Shown: piece after piece, positions 10,601 to 21,130 of the stretch | Layout of the letters: each line of letters starts with the position of its first letter | Numbering within the stretch: position 1 is the first letter of the stretch | Assembly: GCF_964340395.1 (NCBI RefSeq) | Contig: NC_135551.1 | Location: 5,975,463-6,039,462, forward strand | Source of the DNA: Glandiceps talaboti | Lineage: Eukaryota; Hemichordata; Enteropneusta; Spengelidae | DNA: 64,000 bases | Reading direction: 5' to 3' | Program-made: the position numbers and the translations under genes | The notes under the pieces: model-generated | The model's input: the letters and a program-made list of their open reading frames with translations, nothing else | What the model was told of the DNA's origin: nothing | Databases searched by the model: none

Positions 10601-13289
10601 TCAAACAAAAATGTTGTCTCCCTGGTCTGCAATTATAATGTTAAATGTATTAGTTCTGTACTCAGAGCATACATAGCTGGTATACTTTAGCTACATCACT
10701 TAGCCTTCTTCAGCTGTTATTGTTTATGATTCACATTGTATAAAAATAACAACTGAAGAAGGTTGAGTGATTTAGCTGAAATATACTTGGTAAATTATTT
10801 TCACTCTGGTCACGTTTGGAACTAATACAAAATATATTTCCATTCTTCATCCAAACATTGAACCATCCATTGTCTATAAACCCATTTCATATGTCACAGT
10901 GTACAACATGTTATCACTACAGATTCTCCAACACCATACAAGTTCATTTTTTTCACACAACATGTATGTACATGTGAGTGTATATGAATGTATGGGTATG
11001 TGTATTAATGTGTTTATTATGCTTGCGTATGTATGTTGTGTGTGTGTGTGTGTGTGTGTGTATTTGTGTGTTGATGGGTGTGAAATCCACATTTTTTGCA
11101 ATTGTTTGTCTTAACTAATTGCATTTCAACATATTCTCATATTGTGAACATAAATTGTCTGAATTCATAGAATGACAGTAAAATCAGACCAACTTGTCTA
11201 AATATAATAAGAACAATCTTTATTTATACTTGATAATTCTTTAAGCATACATGTATATGTATAAGTGTTCATCTTCCAAGAAGTCCAGTGAAGACTGTCC
11301 CTCAAGTGTTCATCTTCCAAGAAGTCCAGTGAAGACTATCCCCCCAATGTGATCAGTGTTAGTGCAGGAGGAAAACACTGAGTACTCATCAAAAACCTGC
11401 ACTGTTTAATAGAATCAAACTGAATGAACTCTTCTTACTTACAGCTTGGCAATTTTAAGCAAACCAAGATGAGAGCTCAAACTGCAACCACAGTGGTAAG
11501 ACTTAGAGACAGGTGGTTTAACCAAGTCAGCCACCAACAACCAATACCATAACCATATACTTATAATATATAACAATGTAATGACTACTAACTGCATATT
11601 ACTTTCAGATAAATATTTATTCCCAATGATTTTAAATACATGATGTGACATATTCAACTCTCTGATGGTGTTGGTGAATCTATAGGCTAAATAAATAAAA
11701 TAACCAATGTTAAGTATAACTTCCTATAAATCCCTAATGTCTATAACCATGTTATAATATCAAGCCATTCCTGTATTCTAGCTGGTCATCACTATATACC
11801 TGTAGATACGTCATCAGCTTACAAGAGTCGAGGTATATATAAATTCATCCTCATCTCACCTCTAACATTGTACATTTTGAATTTCCATATACTAATCAAT
11901 GCAGCTGGTATAGTAGTGTATTTTAATGTTAACATTGTACCTTGTAGTCTTCACTGACAGAAAGGGTCCAACAGTGACTGTAACTGGAAGGTGTTGTAGT
12001 GTAGTGGTTTTTCTTTCAGCTCATTGAATAACTCTATCATCTTTCGTATCCTTCTTGTACTTCAAGGTGTACAGGTTCATACAATCTTAGAGTTATGTGT
12101 AAATGCAGATTCACAGACTAAACATCTTGAACTTTGCATCGTAAATTTACCTAATATCTGATGAAACAATCTACTTAAAGTCTTTCTTTGGTTCCTTTAT
12201 TGTGTGTCTAATAGTTTTGTCGTTAATGTTTTGAACTCACCTGGTGATGGGTAGTCAAGTGAATGAGCATTCCAAATAAGTGTGCATAGCAACCATGGCT
12301 GTGTCCATAGAAACAACCAACAAGTGATTTTTGGCAAAGATTATAGACAATATGGTTTAGAAATATCCTAATTCAACCCATCCATTTAAAAAACAACAAC
12401 AATGTTTTAACATAATGTTGAACCTTCTGATAATGTGCTATTAATATGTAGTGACGAACATCTAGTAGCCACAGACTTGTGATAGCTTTATGTTCTATTG
12501 AAATGTAGTGATGTCAAAAAAACCAGTGGATTCTGATAACGTTGCCAATGCAGTGTGTCATCTAGTCTAGTTCCTATATATACGACACGTTATGATTACT
12601 ACGATCATCTCCACTCACATATAGGGAAATTTGTTATTGTAACACAAAAATCTGTGCTACCCCCAACTGAGTGAAGGGTAAATGATGCATGTCAGTAGTA
12701 GTCCATCACAAACTGACAGGCAGTTGTAATTAGTTAGTTCCTTTAAACAATTGTTCATTAACCGAACTCCACCTCTCCAGTCTGAAACTAATAATATAAT
12801 ATCATGTGAGGATGTGATAATGTCATCATATGCAGTCGAGGGTAGCACAGATTTTTGTGCTAGAAGAACGAGTTTCCCTATACGAGAGTGGAGATGATCG
12901 TAGGAATTGTAACGAGTCGTATAGGAACTAGACTATGTTTCAACTGTTTGCCATTTTTCTTCTATGGATTTGATACAGTAAGATTGATCTTTTCATGTAA
13001 AAAAAATGTAGCAGTTAGGAATAATTTATATAAAATGATAATAAACATGACACTTTAAAGATGAGATTACCCCTTAAAAAAAAAAAATTAAAAAAAAATT
13101 AAATCAAAGAAACAAGTGAGAATAAAAGTACTTTTTATAAAGTGAAGTAAATAAATAGATAGATGAAGCTGTTTTTAATGACATATACACATTTATCCTT
13201 TCACAGCATCCCCAAGTCTGGAACAATTACACCAAGGTGGCAGAAACTCACCTCGAACTAGGATCTCATCACATGGAGATAGACGATAA
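1654..13289 (+). CDS. KIF25: KIF25-like kinesin (kinesin-14 class motor), 3' thirteen coding exons
   Basis: Coding exons: 1654-1721, 2027-2101, 2291-2449, 2925-3083, 3480-3679, 3899-4102, 4669-4824, 5371-5511, 6520-6606, 8076-8225, 9790-9852, 11782-11832, 13207-13289 (stop TAA 13287-13289). All have AG/GT borders, and phases join without a break over 1596 nt (531 codons plus stop). The motor domain shows a P-loop ([13 protein letters not shown]), switch I (EHSSRSH), switch II (VDLAGSE), then a SxSLxALxxVLGAL-like helix with [26 protein letters not shown] and [12 protein letters not shown] are the points that recall vertebrate KIF25 rather than other kinesins. About 85 Ser/Pro/Arg-rich residues separate switch I from switch II, and the C-terminal tail after the motor is Ser/Pro-rich. 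Known family role: ATP-driven microtubule motor; vertebrate KIF25 acts at centrosomes. The N-terminus is outside the window or unrecognised. Family assignment is confident; exact orthology is an inference from motifs. Confidence 0.9.
2115..2128. promoter_or_regulatory. X-box-like (RFX) palindrome in KIF25 intron
   Basis: GTTGCTATGGTAAC lies 14 bp past the donor of the exon ending at 2101. It fits the near-palindromic RFX-factor consensus (GTNRCC, 0-3 nt spacer, RGYAAC). RFX sites control ciliary and centrosomal genes in animals, but an intronic site this close to a donor could be chance. Function is inferred only. Confidence 0.3.
2494..2521. repeat. (TG)n microsatellite in KIF25 intron
   Basis: Uninterrupted TG dinucleotide run about 45 bp after the donor of the P-loop exon. 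Confidence 0.85.
4143..4410 (+). repeat. Decayed tandem copies of the KIF25 switch-II exon end
   Basis: The intron after the exon ending at 4102 holds further copies of that exon's last ~65 bp plus its donor. The best copy, 4143-4205, has its own acceptor (CTTGCCTTCCAG) and donor (GTAAGTTC). It is 63 nt, starts and ends in phase 1, and encodes [20 protein letters not shown] against the true [21 protein letters not shown] second copy (about 4234-4278) keeps CCTTCAG and TTGGTAAGTTCA but contains a stop. A third (about 4350-4400) is only a trace. They look like a local exon-end tandem duplication in decay. Confidence 0.75.
8226..8730. repeat. Degenerate ~90-100-bp tandem repeat in KIF25 intron
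   Basis: Immediately after the donor of exon 8076-8225 the phrases GTGATGTTACACCCTGTAG, GTGTCATGCTAG and TTAGATCTTCCA recur five or six times with many differences. No coding signal is seen. Confidence 0.6.
10190..10598. repeat. 20-bp minisatellite in KIF25 intron
   Basis: About 20 head-to-tail copies of a 20-bp unit close to CCCCAATATATTTCTATATA, with variants CCCTAAT, CCCAGT and TATGTACC. The length, not a multiple of three only by accident of variants, leaves long open frames rich in Ile/Tyr/Pro that are artefacts of the repeat. Confidence 0.9.
11038..11068. repeat. (TG)n microsatellite
   Basis: TG dinucleotide run inside the same KIF25 intron, to the right of the 20-bp minisatellite. 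Confidence 0.8.
11264..11560 (-). repeat. Dispersed SINE-like repeat with internal 42-bp duplication
   Basis: The phrase GTGTTCATCTTCCAAGAAG and what follows occurs twice in tandem (about 11264-11345). The whole block matches 58.68-58.94 kb in order: a TCTCCAAAGAAATCCAGTG-like start, a TTAGTGCAGGAGG-like centre, then an AGC(G/T)TGGCAA segment. Two diverged copies in one window indicate an interspersed repeat family. The class is uncertain; orientation is guessed from the SINE-like layout. Confidence 0.5.
11782..11832 (+). CDS. KIF25: KIF25-like micro-exon (51 nt)
   Basis: This is the shortest exon of the kinesin tail, listed apart because it is easily missed. It encodes [17 protein letters not shown] with a split codon at both ends (phase 1 in, phase 1 out). 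The acceptor is ATTCTAG, the donor GTATAT. Being symmetric, it can be included or skipped without a frame change. Confidence 0.7.
12563..12935. mobile_element. Non-autonomous element with ~100-bp terminal inverted repeats
   Basis: The left arm (12563-12663) and right arm (12839-12935) are inverted copies at roughly 80% or more identity, starting TAGTCTAGTTCCTATA and meeting at CACAAAAATCTGTGCTACCC. About 175 bp of unrelated sequence lies between. The tips are flanked by TA on both sides, compatible with a TA target duplication, although TA could be part of the arm. No transposase is present. The 16-bp tip recurs alone at 18784-18799. Confidence 0.75.
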
Positions 13290-13449
13290 GAAGGACGCCC
13301 TCTATTGACCTGCAACTGACAGGGATCATCAGTGGAGAGAATTGTACCAAATAACCATAGCAAACCAGTTAAAATTATTGAAAATCAGTATTAACTTATA
13401 AACATACTTTGTCTTTAATATTTTGTGTATTTTAGTTTGATATAATAAA
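13290..13449 (+). other. KIF25 3' UTR with candidate poly(A) signal AATAAA (13444-13449)
   Basis: First AATAAA after the kinesin stop codon, 155 bp downstream. A T/GT-rich stretch follows. Transcript end not proven. Confidence 0.5.
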
Positions 13450-15458
13450 TTAATAGAGTATGCATTCATCTTTGTAATGTCAAATCTCAACAAAGTAATT
13501 AGTCTTGGTTAAGGAGACTTTCATTTGCCAAGACACTCACTTGTTATTACAATGCTGTGAAGAAAAAAAAAAACTTTCCATTTATACTTTAAAATTGTAC
13601 TTAACTGTAATCCCAAGAGTTCCTTCATCAGTCTTTTTCTCAGTTTTGTTCGTTGACATGTATCTCTACTAGAGTTGGTTTTGTATTTATTTGTACATTT
13701 TACTCTTTTTTTTTATAATTTCTATCACCATATTCCAGTCTTAGTTGTTGTAGATTTTTGTATTTTATAAGAATTTGAAATTACGTTTTTTTCTTTAAAA
13801 CAAAACAAAAAAAAAGCTGAAATGCCATATTCTGCAGTCAATTTTGAACGATTCATGACAATGGAATCTAGATGATGGCTAAAATCAGATGGTAGTACAT
13901 TAAGAAGTCCAAAACATGCCTAAAGCAATTCTGTGAAATCTAAAACAAATGTTGCAGGAATTTTTATAACTAGCATAGGAGGCCATCTACTATTGCCAGG
14001 GATCACTGAAAATTATATTTTACAATTGGAGCTTTAGTACTCAATTATCATGGACCTCACTTCTGACTCAAAAGAGTATTTTCAAACAGTACTGCAAGTG
14101 GCCAAACTATGTAATCTTTTGTTTTTACAACTGGAATGGTGTATTGCAGCTATAATTTAACTATGTTATGTCTTTTGTCATATGATACCTAATTAAATCC
14201 CAGTATTAGAGTGATGACACTTAAACTAAGATTTCACATATCAAAACTAATGATTGGATAAGTTTAATTTTGATATTAATAATTTAATATTCACTTGTGA
14301 AAGCAACCCAAATGTAAAATAAAATGAAAACCACAATAAGCATATTTTTATTGGTGGAATAGATTCCTGATTAATGATATTGTCTTTTAAATCACAGCAT
14401 TATCAACATTGTCCTGTGCTCATGTTGTTTACAATGTGTAAAGGGAACTAGTGCATAAAGAGAGCGCTGTGTATTCCATGACTCATTTAATTTGAGTAAA
14501 TGTAATCATTTGTAAATACAAAGAAATACCATCAAAGTAATTAAACCATGTAAAGATCCACATAAAAAATTATGTGTCAAACTAATAAATATGCAATAAT
14601 GAATGCAATAATTTTCATAATCAAATTTAATGACTTATTGTCTTTTCTCACCACATGCATGGCAAATTGAGTATGTGTGTATCTACATACGTACGTCATA
14701 CGTGTGTGTGTGTGTGTGTGTGTGTCTGTCTGTGTATATCTATGTCAGTGTCTGTGGTTGTGTGTGTGTGTATTTCTGGTAACAAAAAAGAGAGAAGGGT
14801 ATATGGGGAGTCAAGAAATAACTTACATCTAGTCTAGCCTGATCCCCGACATTGTACACTATGAATGATCCTGTTTCTTCAGATTACAAAAAAAAATGGA
14901 ATGTGTTATGATATTGTAAACATTATAATGTTTGCTCTCTTCTTTAGTTAGCTACAATCAGTCCAACCACAATGACGAAAAGAATTGCAGAAATTGTCTT
15001 GAGAATTGTTTAACTTTGGGTTTGATAAAAACAAAAGTGGTGAAGTCTTCCAGTCTACCTTAACATTTTATCAAGTTACAACTTTATTAGGAAACTCAGA
15101 AAGTTTTAATGTAGACTTATGGACTTGTCTTTTTATTTTATTTATTTATTTATTTATTTCCTTTCTATCTTTTTCAGTCAATACTTATTTATTTATCTAT
15201 TTACTTATATACTTATTTATTTATTTATTTGTTTACTTATTTATCCAACCCTATTCCTAAGACAGGGTTTGGTATTTTAATACAAATTAAAGGGGAATCA
15301 AAATTATGTTCAGTGGGTTGTTAGTGCCGTTGGCTGATTTTGAATTTCTGTCGTTTTCACCTGTGAATTTTTCAGTTGATTGTCAAAGTCTGAAACTGAA
15401 AATGTGGAAAACAAAGAAACAAAGTGAGAATGTTGGAAATTCAAAATAACCTGAAAAT
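13450..15458. other. Intergenic; microsatellites and a duplicated block
   Basis: No gene seen. About 14700-14725 is a (GT)n run. 15130-15245 holds two (TTTA)n tracts. About 14807-14935 matches 21535-21620 (GGAGTCAAGAAATA...GGAATGTGTTATGATATTG), so this block belongs to the duplicated SULT neighbourhood. Confidence 0.5.
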
Positions 15459-15846
15459 CTTTCCACCGCGGAGAAAATTATTTACACCCCGGTGAAAATA
15501 TTTCCATTGCGGTGGAAATTATTCATCATGCTGCAGTGGAAATGTTTTCACCATGGTAGAAATTATTCATACTGCAGTGGAAATGTTTTCATCGTGGTGG
15601 CTATTATTACCACAGTAAGTTTCCACCACGATGAACATTTTTTCAATGCAATGGAAAAGTTTTCACTATGGTTGAAATAATTCCACCACAGTGGAAATGT
15701 TTTTAACGCGGTGGAAATTATTTAATAATATTTTACATAGGGGTCCAAATTATTTTACATCGCGGTGGATATTATTTTTACTACAGTGAAATTTTTGTGT
15801 GTGTACCTTGACTTGGAAATATTTTCACTCAGGTGGAAATTATGTT
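15459..15846. repeat. Array of degenerate palindromic units (TTTCCACCGCGGTGGAAA-like)
   Basis: About a dozen or more spaced half or full copies of a self-complementary core, GTGGAAA or its complement TTTCCAC around CGCGG, CATGG or TGCAG, separated by AT-rich TTATT/ATTATT spacers of 10-20 bp. Both orientations are mixed because each unit is itself an inverted repeat. Not coding. Confidence 0.7.
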
Positions 15847-16027
15847 AGCATCCTTGCCGTTAGGATCATTTGATATGTATGGGGATACGGGATAGGGATG
15901 AAGGAATTTTTTTATTACGCCAATGACCTTTTCTGTCGATCATCTTGACTGTACGTGTGAATGGCCTGTTTTTCTGGCAGCTATTTTGATGTGACTTTCA
16001 GTACAATAAACACATGCGTAATCAAAC

Positions 16028-16081
16028 ACCACACACACACACACACACACACATACATACATACATACATACATACATACA
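16028..16081. repeat. (CA)n-(CATA)n microsatellite
   Basis: CA run passing directly into a CATA tetranucleotide run. Confidence 0.85.
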
Positions 16082-16689
16082 AATTTGTATCATTTTGACG
16101 ATGGAGGGTCAACGGTTGAGGGCGCTCAGTAGAACTAACTCATAAATGAATAATTAGTTAGGTAGTCATAGTATAGTAAAGCTGGTTACCAACAAAAGAA
16201 CAAGTTAAAATTGATTCAGCAAAAAACACACCAGATTTTCAAATCATCTCTTCGTTACATGCCACTTTGTAAGAAAAGGATATTTCTAAAGAGCAAAAAA
16301 AGTAAACAACCAAAAACAAATTTGTGTAAAGAAAGAAAGTAAACAGTAAATAAAGAACAACTATTTGTAAAAAAAAAAAAAAATATGGCAAATTTCAAGG
16401 CTCTGTGGCCAAACCCGCTATAGGGGTGTAGTGTATTCTTCAGTTGAATAGGAAATTGACGTGGCCACGCTCTTTGAATACGTACAGTTGCTTTGAATGT
16501 ACTATCAGCACAGTACATTTGTATGATAGCGTCATAAGTAATATTTCTTAGTAGTATAGAGATTGATACATTTGTAGCAGCAAGATTCGTACGATATTTT
16601 CCTAAGAAAACGGCATTCTAAGCAATAAGAAAACAACAATCTATGAAATATTACACGCCCCTGTGGGATCAACCAGCGACGACGGTCAC

Positions 16690-16723
16690 GGTGGTGGTGG
16701 TGGTGGTGGTGGTGGTGGTGGTA
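16690..16723. repeat. (GGT)n microsatellite in SULT-1 upstream region
   Basis: Eleven or so GGT triplets about 60-90 bp before the SULT-1 start codon. In one frame this encodes a Gly run joined to an upstream ATG, but the conserved splice acceptor downstream argues it is intronic or 5' flank. Confidence 0.8.
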
Positions 16724-16743
16724 GCGTACCTAAGGTTATATAT

Positions 16744-16781
16744 CCAATGTTATATTCTATTGCAGGTCATGCCTATGTACA
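16744..16781 (+). promoter_or_regulatory. Conserved 3' splice site before the SULT-1 start codon
   Basis: CCAATGTTATATTCTATTGCAG ends at 16765, 16 bp before ATG. The same tract is kept before the pseudogene at 22860 (AG 22842-22843), and a variant (CTATTGCAG, AG 26805-26806) before the gene at 26824. This suggests each copy had a 5' UTR intron just upstream of a single coding exon. Confidence 0.55.
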
Positions 16782-17669
16782 ATGGCAGTCAGTAATCACA
16801 ACAGTGACTTCTACTACCATATGGGTTATTATTACCCGGCTACCTTAGATGAAAATGTTGTTAAAACCACGGTGGGTTTTCCATTCAAAGAAGACGATGT
16901 TCTCCTAGCTGGTTTCCAAAAGTCTGGTACAAACTGGATGGTGCGAATCTTGATGGCAATGTACGATGACTGGGGCGTGTGTACGGTAGATGATATGAGC
17001 GATCCAGGCCTTCTTGACTGGCTTGCGCTTACACCACAGATGGAAACTTTTCGGCATCAGTGGAAAACTGTTTTCCAGGATCAGATGACAACTATGCCAT
17101 CACCCAGGTTACTTCGAACACACTACCCACTGGAAGTTCTTCGTCCTGAAAAACACCTTACTGAAAAGCGATTGAAAATCATCTGTGTTTCACGAAATCC
17201 CAAAGATGTCTGCGTCTCCTGGTACCACTATACACAAACATTTGCTGGTTGTTGGGCAATTTTAAATTGGAAAGAAAGCGTAACAAATTTCGTGGAGGGG
17301 AGGGTTGTAAACGGTCCGTGGTTAGATCACGTGACGTCATGGCACAAACTTGGTCGAAGTGATGACGTACTTCACGTCAAATACGAAGACATGAAACGAA
17401 ATCCAAAAGAAGTGATCGGTAAAATGGCGAATTTTCTCAACCGCCCACTGACGGAAACAAAAATACAACATGTTGCAGAATCTACTACTTTCAAGGTCAT
17501 GAAGTCGAATGAAAAGACAATTCCTTTAACCAAGGAAGCGAAAGACTTCTTTAGGAAAGGAACGATTGGAGATTGGAAGAATTATTTCACCGTTGCACAA
17601 AATGAACATTTTGACCGAGTACTCACCGAGAAGTTGAAGGAAAGGGACATAGACTTTATTTACGAATAG
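16782..17669 (+). CDS. Cytosolic sulfotransferase, copy 1 (intact, 295 aa)
   Basis: Transfers sulfonate from PAPS to a small acceptor; the substrate cannot be told from sequence. Seen: PAPS 5'-phosphosulfate loop FQKSGTNWM (K47-W52; usually YPKSGTTW), catalytic-type His114 in RTHYPLEVL, the 3'-phosphate motif VSRNPKDVCVSW (R138, S146 at the usual spacing of 8), [12 protein letters not shown] (258-269) near the end, and the dimer motif KxxxTVxxxE (K266-E275). No signal peptide, so cytosolic. Length is normal for the SULT1-like family. The whole coding sequence is one exon, unlike the many-exon vertebrate SULT genes. The start ATG follows the conserved acceptor and aligns with the other copies. 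It is the first member of a cluster with copies at 22.9, 26.8, 30.3, 48.4 and 49.9 kb. Residue 154-156 (AGC) replaces the VDGS of the 26.8-kb copy. Confidence 0.92.
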   Translation: MAVSNHNSDFYYHMGYYYPATLDENVVKTTVGFPFKEDDVLLAGFQKSGTNWMVRILMAMYDDWGVCTVDDMSDPGLLDWLALTPQMETFRHQWKTVFQDQMTTMPSPRLLRTHYPLEVLRPEKHLTEKRLKIICVSRNPKDVCVSWYHYTQTFAGCWAILNWKESVTNFVEGRVVNGPWLDHVTSWHKLGRSDDVLHVKYEDMKRNPKEVIGKMANFLNRPLTETKIQHVAESTTFKVMKSNEKTIPLTKEAKDFFRKGTIGDWKNYFTVAQNEHFDRVLTEKLKERDIDFIYE

Positions 17670-20600
17670 ACTGTTGGTGGTTATTGAATACGTCATTTTC
17701 ATTCTCCTTCGTACATGCGCACAAATTGGCAAAACATATCATGTGACATACTGATATAAGGTATTGAATGGATGTCCAACTTCGTTTATATTTTACTCAC
17801 AATAGCTTTAGGTTTGCGTTTCTGATTAATGTCATAATCTTAAAAGTGAACATTTTATGGGACTTTCAATGTTTACGCTATCTTAATTGATTATAGGGTG
17901 TTTAGGGAGCGAACAGTTTTTACGGCCGGGGGGGGGGGGGCAAATCAGAGGGGGATCACCTTAATTTGGGACTCAAAGAAGGGGGGGCATCACTTTTACA
18001 AAGTGAATAAGGGGGGGGGTGTCACCTTGTTTTCAACTAAACAAAATCATGAGCCACGCTCCTGTACTTAAATGTCCATGTATCTGATATCATAACTAGG
18101 CCAAAGCCCCTAAGCTCGCACAGCTGGGTAGATTTATTTGTAAGCAGCCGCCTCACGATGATATCATAGATAGTGCTCTCGGCATGGAGATTGCACTTCG
18201 TACATAGAACATGCATGCATAGTCATTGTACCGCAATGCATCCTTGGGTAAAACCACCAAAAAAACATCACATAGTATATAGGACACGCATGCTAGTTGT
18301 CACTGGGCCGCTATGCTGCCGCTTGCGGGCACTGTGCAAGTTATTAAACAAAAAAATGCATGAGCATAAAATAAACCATAAACAAATAGCTATAAATATA
18401 TATTCAAATATAACATAAACTCTGTCTCTTGATACATGATCCAATACATATGGTTTGGCATCACAACACTGCACCGTGGCCACCTTAATATTTGTTAGAA
18501 ATGACTTCTCGCTATTCATGTATTGCACGCCATGAGTTGCATTGTGTCATCTCTTGGTAGAAAAACTTGCATGTGTAGCTGTACATGTAACACATAAGAA
18601 ATGAAATACCTTAAGATTTACTGGCTCTAAAATCTGTTCCTCCATTGATCTGAACATGTGGAATTGTGCACAAACATAACCAATTTAGGACACTTTGAAA
18701 TAATACGTGGCAAACACTATGACTGAAAGTGTCTGACCCAACCTGTGTCTAGATATTGGATATTCAATGTCCATGTATATAGTTAGTCTAGTTCCTATAC
18801 ATGTTTGTACATCTAATGTATGATAAGGGGTAGACCATTCGATATCCTGGGGGGGGGCTTGGAAGATTGGTGGAGAGTCATTATTTTTTTCCCACCTGCT
18901 TGCCTGAGAATTATTTTTTTTTCTCCTTCGCCTATGCTAGCAACTTTTTTTTCTTTGCTTCTTTGAGATATCCGGATTTTTTTACGTCAATGATGAACAC
19001 CTACTTTTGTTGCCACAATTTTCTGTTTGGTTTTCGCACAGGGTAATACAGAGAGTAAAAAGATGCTGTTCTATCACACACATATTTTATTTAGAAAACT
19101 ACATATTTCATACATGTTTGATTTTCAATTAAATATTAAAACAACATTGACAGTTTTATGCCATGGTATGATGACACCCTGAAAATACAAATCGGAAACT
19201 TGATTGGTGAGCTCAAACATTCAGATAGACCGGTCAGTTTCCCCAGCTTGGGGGATGGGAGGGGGTGTCAGTGTTGTTTTCCATTGACAAAGAGTCAATG
19301 ACCCCCGTCCGTGAATAAAGTTTCATAACATCTGACAGTAAGCTGTAGAGGGAAGAGCTTTGAGACTGGGGTATGTCCACCTCTTGTGTGAGGTGTGTGT
19401 GTGTCAATGGGGGGGGGGGGGGGGGTCTATGGGGTCTCTCCCTAGAAGCCCTTGAGGATTTTTACTTCTAAAGGCAATGTTTAGGCTATTCACAGACACT
19501 TTCAGACAATAATTTGCAAGCTTTACAAGACAGCTCTAACATGTAAAAAGCAACTACATAAGGTTGAAACATTTTTGAAATAAAGTTTCATAGCATCTTG
19601 ACAGTAAGAGGTGGAGGAAAGAACTTTGATTTGAGGCTTGTACATGTCTACCTCTTATGGGGGAGGGGGGTCCTAGGAGGTGTCCCCTAGCAGCTTTTGA
19701 AGTTTTTTAAAACCAATTTTGGTGAATCGTATTGTTGGTTTAACGAATGAGTGACCTCTGGGGTGATGAAGTCCAAGGGGTCCCCCTCCCCCGTAGATCT
19801 GCAGTTTTTTGTTTTTATTTAGGCAATTTTTAGGTTATTCATAGCCTTTGAGATATATATTGCCAAGCTTCGAAAAGCTAAAGTAAATATAACTTTTTAA
19901 ATAAGTTTACCATGTTATAAAAGTGGGCCTGTAACATAGGTATAGGGGCATTGATATTGCATGTATAGTACAGTTACTGAATCAATGTGTTAGAGCACTT
20001 TAGGAGGTCATACCTAGTGTACAATAGAAACTTGAATTTGAGTTGTGGTGTCGATACATGTAGTGTCCGAAATAGGAAGTATACTCATCCTTTGTGACAA
20101 ATTCATACTGAAGAGATGAGAACAATTTAGATTAAGTTCTTTTATAAACTGTCTAATAGTATGAAGATTACGATAACAAAACCTTCAAGTTCACTTTTGC
20201 CCCAAAGTGCAAGTTAAGTGAAGCATTGATTGTGACACAGCCAAACACTTACATGGCATGCTTTGTAATTAGTATCGTTGCTAGGTAATACATGTATGAT
20301 ATATATAATTGTATGTATAGTTATGTTTGAGCCCTTACATGAAGTAATATTAAATAATTTATGAAAGAAACAGAGACAAGAACAAATATATATATGTACC
20401 ACAGGATAACGAAACTGACTGGTCCCTTACATGTCTTTGAAAATGTTTGTCATGATTTGACAAGTGTCCTGGTTGGAGAGGTACGAGCAGGTTGAACAGT
20501 ATACTCGAACCTGTGCATCATTTCCCTGCCAAGACTTTTTTTTCTAGCAGCAGTGGTCCATCTTTCTTTCATCAATTAACTATGCAGTGTGCAGTATTAT

Positions 20601-20689
20601 GCTTTGAGAATAGAGTGTCTTTTGCAAAAACGAAAAGAGTGTTTGTTGTCAAGAGATGGGGGGGGGGGGGTCATTGCGTCATGCTGCTA
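17670..20689. other. SULT-1 3' flank and intergenic repeats with G-runs
   Basis: 17670-17880 matches the flank after every other SULT copy (GACTGTTGGTGG...GAATACGTCATT). Further right are G-runs at about 17928, 18010, 18850 and 19409-19425 (17 G), each in short degenerate GGGGGGTCACC-like repeats. A lone TAGTCTAGTTCCTATA element tip lies at 18784-18799. About 20120-20260 is a dispersed repeat that recurs at 59845-59970. No gene seen. Confidence 0.5.
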
Positions 20690-21130
20690 GACGTGAGAAA
20701 AGATCCAAATCAATGGTAATAACGCGATCACCGTTGCTAGTACATCGATATGAGCATTGGTTATTTCCCACTATTACCACCATACTGAATTAATGTGAAT
20801 GCACTGAGTTAACGGTCTACACATTACCACAACTGAATCCTGAGAAGAATTTCCACTGGACAGATGGCTGCCTACCAAGTTAAGCTTTCAAGTTGTTGTT
20901 TTTTTATATCACAGGTCAAAGTTTATTGCAAGTCAACAGACACTTCTTACGTACCCGAGATATCTTTCAGAATATTACAGAATACCGATACTCTTGACTT
21001 ATTTGGCCGATAACATGTGAAAGAGGTAAATGAATAAGGGTTTGTAGGATCGATCGCGTAATTATAAGTCCACACATCGCGTAATGTATAACAAGACGTA
21101 GAACAAAGTATTATTAAACGCAACGGGAAC
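20690..21130 (+). repeat. Duplicated SULT upstream module, orphan copy A
   Basis: Begins GATCCAAATCAATGGTAA and runs through GACAGATGGCTGCCTACCAA and AAGCTTTCAAG to a TATATCACAG acceptor-like site, then a GTCAAAGTTTATTGCAAGTC segment. The first part recurs at 22.65, 26.66, 29.1 and 49.17 kb. The part after the acceptor is shared only with 29.18 and 49.38 kb. No SULT coding sequence follows here. Confidence 0.65.

Noticed and set aside
10129-10690. Long Ile/Tyr/Pro open frames
   Set aside because: They are translations of the 20-bp minisatellite.
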